From the NCBI GenBank assembly GCA_016720925.1, contig JADKJR010000001.1:496001-560000 (forward strand): 64,000 bases of DNA, read 5' to 3'. The notes beneath the pieces are model-generated. The model had not been told where the DNA came from, searched no databases, and was given only the letters and a program-made list of their open reading frames with translations. The position numbers and the translations under genes were made by a program. This DNA comes from Betaproteobacteria bacterium. Its GTDB lineage: Bacteria > Pseudomonadota > Gammaproteobacteria > Burkholderiales > Usitatibacteraceae. Below are positions 9,229 through 18,057 of this stretch, piece by piece (the first letter of the stretch is position 1; each line of letters starts with the position of its first letter).

Positions 9229-9661
9229 CGGAGCGGAACCATATTTCCCGCGTCTGGGATATTGTCGAAAGACACGCGTCGGTATGCTGACGACGCAATT
9301 TAGCGGCGGCTTGCGCGCGCGACCGCTGGAAGCGCGGGCTGACCGCGAGGCCGGCATCATCTGGTTCGTGACCGATGTGCGCGGCGCCAAGGACGATGAG
9401 ATCGAGGCGTCTCAAGACATCGGGCTCGTCTTCATCGATGCGGGCGATGGCGCCTATCTCTCTATCACCGGCCGCGCTTTCGTGACACGCGCCACTGCCA
9501 GGACGAAAGAAATCTGGAGAAAGACCGACGACGTCTGGTTTGAGGGCGGGCTCGCCGATCCGAATGTGCGAGTGCTTCGCATAGAGCCGATGACGGCCGA
9601 ACTATGGGACGGGCCGTCAAGCGCGGCGGTGGTGGCTTTCGAATTCGCCAAGAAGCGATAG
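9225..9661 (+). pseudogene. Pyridoxamine 5'-phosphate oxidase-like general stress protein, frameshifted near its start
   Basis: The intact part (LTTQFSGGLRARPLEAR, IIWFVTDVRGAKDDEI, YLSITGRAFVTRD-like, RVLRIEPMTAELWDG) is the split-barrel FMN-binding general stress protein 26 family. Its first ~19 residues (MTERNHISRVWDIVERHAS) lie in another frame starting at ATG 9225; they join if one G is added in the GG at 9281-9282. Without this the product would lack its first helix. Function in the family: flavin-binding stress protein, substrate unclear. Confidence 0.8.
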
Positions 9662-9835
9662 GAATTGACAATGATCATCGCGACATACGCTTGTACACAT
9701 CGTAAGCACCAAGAAGAACTCGAATGCTTGCGGATTCCGTGCCGCCTGTGTTTCGTGGAAAGACTGCCCCATCCTTGTCCAAAAGTCTGGCCTCCGGCAT
9801 TCGCCGAATCTGGCGGTGGATTTTGAGAGGCGCGC

Positions 9836-11445
9836 ATGGCCGTATTGATCGACCCGGATAGGAGCAAACTGCGCGCGGTGCCGCGCCTGCTACAAATCCT
9901 GCGCATGCTCACCCGACACAAGTTTCTGGGCGCCTTGTTTGGCAGGGGCCACTGGCCGCCACCGAAGGAGGTGCGAGAAACCCTCGAAGAACTGGGAGTG
10001 GTCTTCCTTAAATTCGGGCAGGTGCTCGCGATGCGGCGCGACCTGCTGCCGGCTGCCTATACCAAAGAGCTGGAACAGTTGCATGACCAGTTGCCGGCGA
10101 TGAGCATTGCCGTCGTGCGCGCGCGAGTCAAAACGGAGCTGGGTGCGCCGGTAACGGAATTGTTCGCGTCATTCGCCGAAACACCATTGGGTTCCGCCAC
10201 CATTGCCCAGGTGCATGAAGCAACCATGCTGGACGGGCGGCGCGTGGCGGTGAAGGTGCAGCGCCCCGGCCTCAAGATAAAGATCGCCACCGATATGGCG
10301 GCGCTCAATTACTTGGTGGCATTGGGCGAAAAGCTGTTTCCGCGCCTGCGCGCGCTCGATCTCCCGTCTGTCGTGCGCGAATTTTCCGTTAGTCTGAACC
10401 GGGAAACCGATTTCACCCGCGAAGCGCGCTCCATCGTGCTGTTTCGCACCGCGATGGCGGATTTCCCGGATCTGTGGATTCCGGATGTCGTACCGGAGTG
10501 TACTGGCGGTGCGGTGCTCACATTGGAGTTCTCGGCCGGGAAACGGATCGATCATTACGCCAAGCGGCACGCGGACGCGATGCCGAAGGCGATGAACACG
10601 CTGGTCACGATGATGCTGCAAACTATTTTCGAAGAAGGCTTGTTTCACGCCGACCCGCATCCCGGCAATGTCTTTATTCTGCCCGACAAGCGTGTTTCCC
10701 TGCTCGATTTCGGCAATACCGGCGAACTTGACGGGCCGATGCGTGAATCGCTGACACTTCTGCTCGAAGCGGTCGTCAAAGGCGATGCGCGGTCCGCCAC
10801 CGAGGCTTATCTGGAAATGGCGCCGGGAAGCGAAAAGTCGATCGCGCGGCACTGCTGGTGGACATCAAGGCGGCGCTGTATGAAATCCGCCGGACCAATC
10901 TGACGGAGGTTTCCATCGGCGATGCATTCGAGTCCCTGCTGCGCGCCGGCAGCCGCAACGGCGTCCACAATCCCGGCGAGTTCGTTATGTTGACGCGTGC
11001 GTTCGTCATCCTTGAATCCATGATCGGCAAACTCGCCCCGGAACATAACTACATGGAGTCGTTTCGCCATGAAATCTCCCGCCTGACCGCGCAGCACTTC
11101 TCGCCCGCGCGGATAAAAGACAATACCACCCGGCTGGCGCGCGACGTGGAGCGCCTGATCATGGATGCGCCCGGCGATACACGTCGGGTCCTGCGGCGAT
11201 TTGCCGAAGGCGATCTGGGCAGACTGCCGAGTCTGGAGGCGCTGGGAGCTCGATTCAGTCGAAATCTTGAGCGGCTCGCGCATGCTGTCGCGTTTGCGGC
11301 GCTGGTGATCGGCGGCTCGATGCTGCTGCTGACGCCGATGGGCGGTTGGCATCACACTGTCGGCGAGGCAATGATACTCAGTGGCATTGCCGGCATGGTT
11401 ATCGCCGCTATTGGCGCATTGCGTCGCGACCATGGCCATCGATGA
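9836..11445 (+). pseudogene. AarF/UbiB-family (ABC1) atypical kinase, split by one frameshift
   Basis: The family's motifs are present in order: KxGQ (LKFGQVLAMRRDLLP), the nucleotide-binding GSATIAQVHEA loop, VAVKVQRPG, the catalytic HADPHPGN and the LLDFGNTG magnesium motif. At about 10836 (GAAAAG) the frame changes; adding one A joins ...APGSEK to VDRAALLVDIKAALYEI. The second part runs to two C-terminal membrane helices as usual in UbiB proteins. Total length about 536 residues is normal. The location outside a ubiquinone operon suggests a paralogue rather than the housekeeping UbiB. Confidence 0.88.
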
Positions 11446-11492
11446 TGTTCGCCTTTAAGCGCTGCAAGACCAGGCGAACGGCAGGCGCCCGT

Positions 11493-11574
11493 AACGGAAA
11501 CACGGATTCATTCAACCCCAAAGGACACACCATCATGAAAACCTCAATACTCATTGCCGCAGGCGTTGCCTGCG
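11493..11574 (+). repeat. Duplicated leader and signal-peptide start, copy B
   Basis: Ungapped counterpart of 7045-7126; the match continues through the ATG into the first codons and ends at GCCTGCGC. See copy A. Confidence 0.6.
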
Positions 11575-12116
11575 CACTGGCGGCGCCCGTCATCTTTGGC
11601 GCCGACCTCAAAGTCAAGGCGCTTTCCCCGGCAGAAGATGCGACCCAGAAAACGGTGCTGATCGGCCGCACCGTCGTCGACAAGATGATCATCAGTCTTG
11701 AGATCGAAGGCGCGGAAAGCATGTGGATGCAGATGGGCAATCCGCCCAAATGGATGGAGCAGCCGGCGGCCAAGGGCGAACTCTTTCACGTCGAAGTCAA
11801 GCCTGTCGATCCCGGTTCCGGGACGCGCATCCCCTACGCCGAAGTCAAGTTCAGCGCCGTGAACCGAGACAACAAGAAAACCGTGTCGGGCACGCTGCAT
11901 CCGAGCTGGGGCGACAGCGGCCTGCATTACGCCTATAACAGCGCGCTCGCAGGCGACGGCAATTATGACGTGACGGTTACGGTGGGAGTGCCAACCTTCG
12001 GACGCACCGCGAAGAACAAGGACCTGTGGACAAAACCGGTTACCAGCAGATTCCACTTCAAGCTCGCGGGCGTAAAAGTCGTGGAAGTAACGGAGCCTGC
12101 GTCCGAGTCGAAGTGA
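11535..12116 (+). CDS. P19/Tp34-like periplasmic metal-binding protein (iron-transport family)
   Basis: 193 residues beginning MKTSILIAAGVACALAAPVIFGA, a Sec signal peptide. The mature part has the immunoglobulin-like pattern of the P19/Tp34 family (Pfam Fe2+ transport protein): VEVKPVDPGSGTRIPYAEVKFSAVN, TLHPSWGDSGLHYAYNSAL and YDVTVTVGVPTFGRT, plus a Met/Trp segment (ESMWMQMGNPPKWMEQ). Family members bind copper and ferrous iron in the periplasm. Its position after copper genes favours a copper role, but iron cannot be excluded. Confidence 0.72.
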   Translation: MKTSILIAAGVACALAAPVIFGADLKVKALSPAEDATQKTVLIGRTVVDKMIISLEIEGAESMWMQMGNPPKWMEQPAAKGELFHVEVKPVDPGSGTRIPYAEVKFSAVNRDNKKTVSGTLHPSWGDSGLHYAYNSALAGDGNYDVTVTVGVPTFGRTAKNKDLWTKPVTSRFHFKLAGVKVVEVTEPASESK

Positions 12117-12272
12117 GTGTGCCGACCACGGTTGCCGCTGCGCTGGATCGATTGTGGACCATGCATGGGGAGCCGGATACTAACGCGAGATGTCAGCCAA
12201 TTTTTGTATTTACGCGAAACGAAACAGGTAAGTTTCTGACGACAGTGGCGGAGAACATATCTGCCAGTTCCT

Positions 12273-12414
12273 GCAAGTTAACAGAACTGTAATGACGCGG
12301 TCAGCTTTCAGTCGGCACCCGAGGCTCAAACTTCATTCCATCGTGGCACCTTATGCGCGTGGTTGCCAAGTCCAAGCTTGGCGAATGAAACGACTCAACC
12401 AACAGGAGTTTGCC
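12273..12414 (+). promoter_or_regulatory. Shared upstream regulatory region, copy 2
   Basis: Second copy of the conserved leader (see 2127-2279). The dyad TTAACAG-AA-CTGTAATG lies at about 12278-12294 and is followed by the same blocks down to AATGAAACGA and an AGGAG ribosome binding site directly before ATG 12415. Conservation outside coding sequence shows selection or recent duplication of the whole promoter. Confidence 0.7.
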
Positions 12415-12783
12415 ATGTTCAAGAAAACCATTCCCATCGCTGTTGCTGTAGGCCTGTCCCTGTCCGCCGGTGCAGCCGTTGCCGACCAGACGTTCCATAC
12501 GGCGAACGATGAGGCCGGCGCAATCATGCACTACGTGCCGGGCACCAAATCGCGAACGCAAGTAGAGGCGGAGCGGACTAAGGCCGCAAAGAATGACGTG
12601 ACCGCGGACGGCTGGCGCTACGTGGGTGGCGAAACCGGCTGGGAGCTGGTTCAGCATGCCGTCGATTTCCACAACGGAAAGTGGGCGCATGCCGACAAGT
12701 TCGATCACAACACGCCTAAGCCCAGCCTTGCTTCGCTCGAACGAGCGAGAAAGCAGTATCAAGACTTGTATTCCGGCGGCTAA
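12415..12783 (+). CDS. GWRYV-family periplasmic protein, single repeat
   Basis: 122 residues. Sec signal peptide (MFKKTIPIAVAVGLSLSAGAAVA) followed by DQTFHTANDEAG, a Lys/Glu-rich linker, and the block GWRYVGGETGWELVQH then FHNGKWAHAD. The paralogue at 26526 shares the signal peptide, the DQTFH start and this block, and carries the block twice. I do not recognise a named family. Shared leader and location point to metal-induced expression. His and Trp residues could bind metal, but this is inference. Confidence 0.68.
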   Translation: MFKKTIPIAVAVGLSLSAGAAVADQTFHTANDEAGAIMHYVPGTKSRTQVEAERTKAAKNDVTADGWRYVGGETGWELVQHAVDFHNGKWAHADKFDHNTPKPSLASLERARKQYQDLYSGG

Positions 12784-12849
12784 GGATGCTGCGACAAGTC
12801 TGCTGAACGTGCGCCATTGCCATGACTCCATTTCGGAAAGTTGATTTTC

Positions 12850-13722
12850 ATGGAGCGTAGATTACTTCTTGCCGCGATAGGTTGCATCCCGTTAGTCGCA
12901 CAATCGGTTTCCAGTACCGACGTGGTTTCCCAAAAATCCGCTGAACAGGATTCAACCGGCCACCGTCGCCAGGTGGGTATTGCGCTAGGCGGTGGCTCAA
13001 TCCATGGGATGGCGCATGTGGGCGTGTTGAAAGCCCTTGCCGAGAAGAGTCTTCCGATTCAGTACATCGCCGGCACCAGCGCAGGAGCCATTGTTGGCGT
13101 GCTCGCGGCGGCACAATTGTCGCACCGCGAAATCGAGATGATCGTTCGGCGCATCGAGTGGCCTGGCGTAATGAGCCTTTCGTGGTCCGGCAAAGGACTA
13201 ATGCAACACGCCAAACTGCGATCATTGATCGATAGCGCGCTGGGCAATCGAAGAATTGAACAATTGCCGATCCCATTCGGTGCGATCGCGACGGACGTAA
13301 CGACCGGTGAGCGTGTAATCATTCGCGCAGGAGCAGCGGGCGCGGCGATTGGCGCATCGTCCAGTGTCCCGGTGCTCTTTGAACCCGTCAAAATTGAGGG
13401 ACGCGATCTGGTCGACGGCGGTTTGACAGAGCCGGTACCAGTCATCGCGGTGCGCGAGATGGGGGCGGACTTTGTCATCGGCGTGGATGTCGCCTTTCGA
13501 CCAAGTGAAGAACGGTTTCAGGGGCTGACCGGCGTTGCGTTTCAGACCATGCATATCATGGCAAATGCCTTGATCAACGAGCAGATACCCCGGGCCGATG
13601 TTGCAATTCGCATGAATCTGCATCCATTGATTGGCATGGAAAACTCGCATGAACAACTAATTGCCGCTGGCTATGCCGCAACGATGCGCGTGTGGCCAGC
13701 GCTGGAACTGGCGTTGTCATGA
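12850..13722 (+). CDS. Patatin-like phospholipase (RssA/YlbK-like), exported
   Basis: 290 residues. All patatin motifs are visible: glycine-rich oxyanion loop (LGGGSIHGMAHVG), nucleophile elbow GTSAG, and the catalytic Asp in VDGGLTEP. A hydrophobic N-terminus (LLLAAIGCIPLVAQS) looks like a signal or lipoprotein sequence. The gene overlaps the following small ORF by ATGA. It probably hydrolyses lipid ester bonds in the envelope; the link to metal resistance is not known. Confidence 0.82.
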   Translation: MERRLLLAAIGCIPLVAQSVSSTDVVSQKSAEQDSTGHRRQVGIALGGGSIHGMAHVGVLKALAEKSLPIQYIAGTSAGAIVGVLAAAQLSHREIEMIVRRIEWPGVMSLSWSGKGLMQHAKLRSLIDSALGNRRIEQLPIPFGAIATDVTTGERVIIRAGAAGAAIGASSSVPVLFEPVKIEGRDLVDGGLTEPVPVIAVREMGADFVIGVDVAFRPSEERFQGLTGVAFQTMHIMANALINEQIPRADVAIRMNLHPLIGMENSHEQLIAAGYAATMRVWPALELALS

Positions 13723-13958
13723 AGTTCATTTTGGCGCGTCTGAACCCGACGGCCCTGTTTGACTTGCCTCGTTCGCGGCATTTCGATCTGAAGTCCGCAG
13801 AAAGTAAGAATTGCCATAGCTCGTGGTCCCACCGTGTGCGAACAGTTTCAATTTCACTTGGCAGTCACATTGAGCAAGGCAAGGATTCACGTGCGGCCTC
13901 ATTTCACAACAGTCTTGCCAGACTTGTAGCTACATCCCTCACATCGGAGTTCGCATGA
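13719..13958 (+). CDS. Small ORF coupled between the lipase and the CusC gene
   Basis: 79 codons. The start ATG overlaps the lipase stop (ATGA) and the stop overlaps the start of the CusC-like gene (ATGA), so the frame bridges both genes exactly. The product (MKFILARLNPTALFDLPRSR..., ending SLARLVATSLTSEFA) has no recognised domain. The double overlap is the only evidence for a gene; it may serve translational coupling. Confidence 0.42.
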   Translation: MKFILARLNPTALFDLPRSRHFDLKSAESKNCHSSWSHRVRTVSISLGSHIEQGKDSRAASFHNSLARLVATSLTSEFA

Positions 13959-15238
13959 ATTGGTTATTGTTGACGACGCACGCCCTGTTTGCATTGAGTA
14001 TGGTACTCGGGGCGGCGACGGGAATAGCCGGAGATTTCTCGGACAAATACCCGAGGATCTTGCGAGAGGCGCTGACCGAGGCGACGACGAATAACCCTGA
14101 CGTGCTGTCCGCACGAAAGGAATTCGAAGCTGCGCAACAACGGGTCGCGCCAGCCGGCGCGCTTGATGACCCCATGCTGGAAGCGGGGTTCACCGATCTG
14201 CCTACTTCGCTGCGATTCAACCGAGAGGACATGACGCAAAAAATGATTGGCATATCGCAACGGATTCCGTATCCGGGAAAACGTGCTTTGCGTGAAAGTC
14301 TTGCCAACCGCGACGCTGACACGCGCCGCTATGCATACCATGAGGTCGTCAATCGCGTTTCGAAAGAGGTGAAGCTCGCGTATTTTGACTTAGCCTTGGC
14401 GCAAGAGTCGGCGCGACTGACCGAGAAAAACAAGCGCGTGCTTGAGCAATTCCTTGCTATCGCGGAGTCGCGTTATACCGTCGGGCTGGCAACCCAGGCG
14501 GACGTGCTGAAGGCACAGACGCAGGTCGCGAAAATGGCGGACGAACTGCTTAAGCTGGCGCGCGAGCAACGAAATATGGACGCTGAACTGAATCGCGCGC
14601 TTGGCCGTGGCGACGAAAAGCAAGCGCCGCAGCCTGAGTTGCCGGTATTGAGAACTGTCTCGATAAAACTTGAAGACCTGCGTGCCCAAGCGCGAAACTC
14701 GCGCCCACAGCTCCAATCCCTGCAAAGCGCGACAACACGCAACGACACGGCAGTCGAGCTTGCGCGCAAGGATTATTTTCCGGACTTCGATATCAAGTTG
14801 TCCTATGGTCAGCGCGACAGAATGCCCACTGGCGAGCGGCGCGACGACATGGTCAGCCTCACGGTCGCGATCAATCTGCCCGTATGGGGCAAGCAAAAAA
14901 TAGAACCCCGCGTGATGGAAGCGATTGCCATGCGGGACCAGGCAGCCAGCATGGTCCGCGGATTTCAGAATGAGATAAATACCCGCCTTCGGCAGGAAAT
15001 CGCCAACCAGGAGCAAAGCTTCAAGTCGGCGCGACTCTATGACAACGTCCTCTTACCACAGGCGCGCCTGACCGTGGAGTCTTCGCTCGCCGCCTATCAA
15101 GTCAACCGGGTGGATTTTTTCACGCTGCTTGATAACCAGATGACTGTTTTCAACTATGAGATTGCCTACGTCAGCGCCGTGGTCAGTCAAGCTAAAGCGC
15201 TGGCGGAAATTGAATTCGTGACCGGAGGGGAATTGTAG
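13955..15238 (+). CDS. cusC: TolC-family outer-membrane channel of copper/silver efflux pump
   Basis: 427 residues with a signal peptide and the repeated OEP architecture: first repeat with EALTEATTNNPDVLSARKEFEAA and coiled ALAQESARLTEKNKRVLEQFLAI, second with RPQLQSLQSATTRNDTAVELARKDYFPDF. It forms the outer-membrane exit duct for the CusB/CusA proteins encoded downstream. CusC/CzcC-type identity rests on the operon. A GGAG ribosome binding site precedes ATG 13955. Confidence 0.85.
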   Translation: MNWLLLTTHALFALSMVLGAATGIAGDFSDKYPRILREALTEATTNNPDVLSARKEFEAAQQRVAPAGALDDPMLEAGFTDLPTSLRFNREDMTQKMIGISQRIPYPGKRALRESLANRDADTRRYAYHEVVNRVSKEVKLAYFDLALAQESARLTEKNKRVLEQFLAIAESRYTVGLATQADVLKAQTQVAKMADELLKLAREQRNMDAELNRALGRGDEKQAPQPELPVLRTVSIKLEDLRAQARNSRPQLQSLQSATTRNDTAVELARKDYFPDFDIKLSYGQRDRMPTGERRDDMVSLTVAINLPVWGKQKIEPRVMEAIAMRDQAASMVRGFQNEINTRLRQEIANQEQSFKSARLYDNVLLPQARLTVESSLAAYQVNRVDFFTLLDNQMTVFNYEIAYVSAVVSQAKALAEIEFVTGGEL

Positions 15239-15311
15239 CTTGCGCACCAAATGGCTGATTTGCAGCAGGGATCAGGCCATTTCATTTTCTAACCACGTAT
15301 TGGAGCAAATC

Positions 15312-15734
15312 ATGAACATGCCACAAAGCAATAAACGACGCTTTCTCTCTCCACCGCTCGCTGCCGGCATATTTTTCGCGGCGCTGGTTTTAGGAGGTTG
15401 CGCAACAGAAAGACCCATCGCACTTCAGGGCCTTGAACAACGCATCGAAAATGCACGCACTGAAGCTGACCATCGCGACATCGCAGCCGTGTATGAACAA
15501 CAAGCGAGCACGGATAAGGCGTCCGCGGAAAAGCATCGCAAGTTCGCGGAAGCTTATGCGAAGTCATGGACCCAGGGCGTGCCCTGGACCCGTGGAGCGG
15601 GCAACGTGCCAAAGGGCAATCCGGCGATGGTGAAGCACTGCGAGAATCTGGCGAATCTTTATGAACAGGCGGCAAAAACCAATCTCGAACTTGCTGCGGA
15701 GCACCGCCGGGCTGCCGTCGGGAATACGAAGTAA
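15312..15734 (+). CDS. Lipoprotein in the cus operon, unknown function
   Basis: 140 residues; lipobox LVLGGC puts the lipidated Cys at position 30. The mature protein is mostly helical, charged and Ala-rich (ARTEADHRDIAAVYEQQAS, EKHRKFAEAYAKSW, LANLYEQAAKTNLELAAEHRRAA), resembling small helical-hairpin lipoproteins. It lies 73 bp after the CusC-like gene and is probably cotranscribed. No function is assigned. Confidence 0.65.
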   Translation: MNMPQSNKRRFLSPPLAAGIFFAALVLGGCATERPIALQGLEQRIENARTEADHRDIAAVYEQQASTDKASAEKHRKFAEAYAKSWTQGVPWTRGAGNVPKGNPAMVKHCENLANLYEQAAKTNLELAAEHRRAAVGNTK

Positions 15735-15809
15735 CAAAGGCGGAATGCCTTGCAACGATCCCCCGGCAAAGCCCGGGGAACTTTCAGAAAAGTCACTGGA
15801 GATTGCATC

Positions 15810-16250
15810 ATGCTCATTCGAAAATCAGTTGTCTTGGCCGCGCTCATTGTGGCGAGCCTTACAGGCAATGCCGCGGAACTGAAGACCGTCCAGGTCTTCA
15901 AAAGCCCGACGTGTGGTTGCTGTGGACAGTATGTCGAGTACCTGAAAAAAAATGGGCTCGAGGTGTCGGTCGTCAATACGCTCGACACGAGGTTCGTGCA
16001 CGCCAAATACGGCGTATCAAACAAGCTACAAAGCTGCCATACCGCGCTCATAAATGGCTATGTCGTGGAAGGACATGTGCCTATTGGTGCGATCAGGAAA
16101 CTGGTTAGCGAAGATAGAAAAATCAAGGGTATTTCACTGCCGGGCATGCCCGCGGGTTCCCCTGGAATGGGGCCGGTGAAGCCTGGCACGCTGACCGTGT
16201 ATGAGATTCCGGACGGCGATGAAAAGCCAAAAGTGTTTTCGGTCGAATGA
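15810..16250 (+). CDS. DUF411 metal-binding protein
   Basis: 146 residues. Signal peptide, then a thioredoxin-like start with the SPTCGCCGQYVEYL cysteine motif and the conserved LQSCHTALINGYVVEGHVP block, the DUF411 signature. It ends with a glycine/proline stretch (LPGMPAGSPGMGP) and TVYEIPDG. DUF411 proteins are periplasmic copper-binding proteins found in Cu-efflux operons; a role in handing copper to CusB/CusC is inferred. Confidence 0.86.
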   Translation: MLIRKSVVLAALIVASLTGNAAELKTVQVFKSPTCGCCGQYVEYLKKNGLEVSVVNTLDTRFVHAKYGVSNKLQSCHTALINGYVVEGHVPIGAIRKLVSEDRKIKGISLPGMPAGSPGMGPVKPGTLTVYEIPDGDEKPKVFSVE

Positions 16251-16435
16251 GATGCGCAGCCGAAACCGTGACCCTCTCCGCCATTCCGGGGAATAACCAT
16301 GGGATAACCACGCGTCGTCCGGACCCTTGTCTTCGCGCCGGAATGATCTTCGTCGGTCGGTGTGCTACCAATGACCGGTTCGGGAAATCAGGGCGTGGGC
16401 TTTTTTTGAATTGATCGAGTAGTGGGAGAAAAATC

Positions 16436-18046
16436 TTGAAACGCATAGCAGCGACAATGATTGTGGCGGCGCTCGTCGCAGCAGCACTTGGGGGCGGTTA
16501 CTGGTGGGGTACGAAGAGAGCGGCAGCGACCACCGCAATGGCAGATGGAATGGGCGCGAAAGGCGAGCGCAAAATCCTCTACTACCGCAACCCAATGGGT
16601 TTGCCGGATACCTCGCCTACCCAGAAGAAGGATCCAATGGGCATGGATTACATCGCGGTCTACGAGGGCGAACCAAACGATGAACCTGCATCCGTCAACC
16701 AAGTCATCATCAGTACCGAAAAAGTACAGAAACTCGGCGTCAAAACGGAAGTGGCGCGCATGCGTTCGCTCACCAGGGCCGTTCGTGCCGCTGGTCGGAT
16801 CGACCCGGACGAGCGCCGTACCTATGCCATTTCCCCCAAGTTTGAGGGATATGTTGAACGTCTGCTCGTCAATGCGACTGGCCAGCCGGTCAGCAAAGGC
16901 CAGCCACTGTTTGAGGTCTACAGTCCGGAACTGGTCTCGGCCCAGCGCGAATACGCCATCGCCGCCAAGGGTGTGGAATCGCTCACGGAGGCGGGTGGAG
17001 AAGCGCAGGCCAGCATGCGCCGATTGGCAGAATCGAGTCTGATTCGCCTCAAGAATTGGGATATCTCGGAAGAACAGATAAACGTACTCGCCAAGTCCGG
17101 GCAAACCAGGCGCACGTTGACGTTTCGTTCGCCGGTTGCAGGCATCGTGACCGAGAAGAAAGCCGTGCAAGGCATGCGTTTCATGCCAGGTGAGGCGTTA
17201 TACCAGATCACGGATCTCTCCCGTGTTTGGGTCATTGCAGACCTTTTCGAGCAAGACATCGCACTGGTGACGTCGGGTGCCAAGGCCAAGATCAAAATTA
17301 ATGCCTATCCCGATAAGCTATTCGAAGGCAACGTTACCTATGTCTATCCGACCCTAAAGCTCGAGACCCGCACGGTACCGGTTCGGATTGAATTATCCAA
17401 TCCAGGCGCATTGCTCAAGCCCGGGATGTTCGCCCAGGTCGAATTGGGTGTCGCGGCCAGTGGCGCCGTAGTCACCGTGCCGGTCACGGCGGTGATTGAT
17501 AGTGGTACCCGTCAGATCGTCCTCGTCCAGGCCAGGGAAGGCCGCTATGAGCCGCGAGAGGTCAAACTCGGCGCACGCAGCGATGACTATGTCGAGGTCC
17601 TGAACGGCGTGAAGGATGGCGAAGCCGTGGTGATCGCGGCCAATTTTCTGATCGATGCCGAAAGTAATTTGAAGGCGGCGATAGGCGGCTTCGGCCACGC
17701 CGCGCACAGTGACGGCAAGACAGCGTCGGACGCAGGCAACGTGAAACCGGAACCAATGGGCGCAGGCCACCGGGCAGAAGGTACCGTGGAAGCATTGGAT
17801 GCGAAAGCCGGCACGGTGAGCATCCGCCACGGGCCGGTGGAAAGTCTCAAATGGCCAGCCATGACCATGGAGTTCAAGTTGGCCAACGCGGCGCTGCAAG
17901 AAGGCCTGAAGGCGGGCGCTAAAGTTGGCTTTGAGTTTGTCGAACGTCAGCCCGGCGAATGGGTCATCACAGCGGTCAAACCGGTGGCGTCCGCCAAGGA
18001 GTCCGGCGCCCCGGTCGCGGCAGTTACGCCTCACGCTGCTCATTGA
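16436..18046 (+). CDS. cusB: CusB-like periplasmic adaptor fused to a CusF domain
   Basis: 536 residues. An N-terminal anchor is followed by a heavy-metal-binding segment (ILYYRNPMGL...KKDPMGMDYI), then the membrane-fusion-protein core: lipoyl/hairpin (ISPKFEGYVERLLVNATGQPV...LFEVYSPELVSAQREY) and beta-barrel (SRVWVIADLFEQDI, GMFAQVELG). From about residue 450 a CusF-type Cu(I)/Ag(I) chaperone domain follows (GTVEALDAKAGTVSIRHGP, WPAMTMEFKL), with the WPxMTM ligands intact. CusF is a separate protein in E. coli; here it is tethered to the adaptor. The CusA gene starts 11 bp downstream. Confidence 0.9.
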   Translation: MKRIAATMIVAALVAAALGGGYWWGTKRAAATTAMADGMGAKGERKILYYRNPMGLPDTSPTQKKDPMGMDYIAVYEGEPNDEPASVNQVIISTEKVQKLGVKTEVARMRSLTRAVRAAGRIDPDERRTYAISPKFEGYVERLLVNATGQPVSKGQPLFEVYSPELVSAQREYAIAAKGVESLTEAGGEAQASMRRLAESSLIRLKNWDISEEQINVLAKSGQTRRTLTFRSPVAGIVTEKKAVQGMRFMPGEALYQITDLSRVWVIADLFEQDIALVTSGAKAKIKINAYPDKLFEGNVTYVYPTLKLETRTVPVRIELSNPGALLKPGMFAQVELGVAASGAVVTVPVTAVIDSGTRQIVLVQAREGRYEPREVKLGARSDDYVEVLNGVKDGEAVVIAANFLIDAESNLKAAIGGFGHAAHSDGKTASDAGNVKPEPMGAGHRAEGTVEALDAKAGTVSIRHGPVESLKWPAMTMEFKLANAALQEGLKAGAKVGFEFVERQPGEWVITAVKPVASAKESGAPVAAVTPHAAH

Positions 18047-18057
18047 CGGGAGACACC

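Noticed and set aside
15754..15782. CCCCCGGC-AAA-GCCCGGGG hairpin as a terminator
   Set aside because: Stem is good but no T-run follows and it lies just before a ribosome binding site inside the cus operon.
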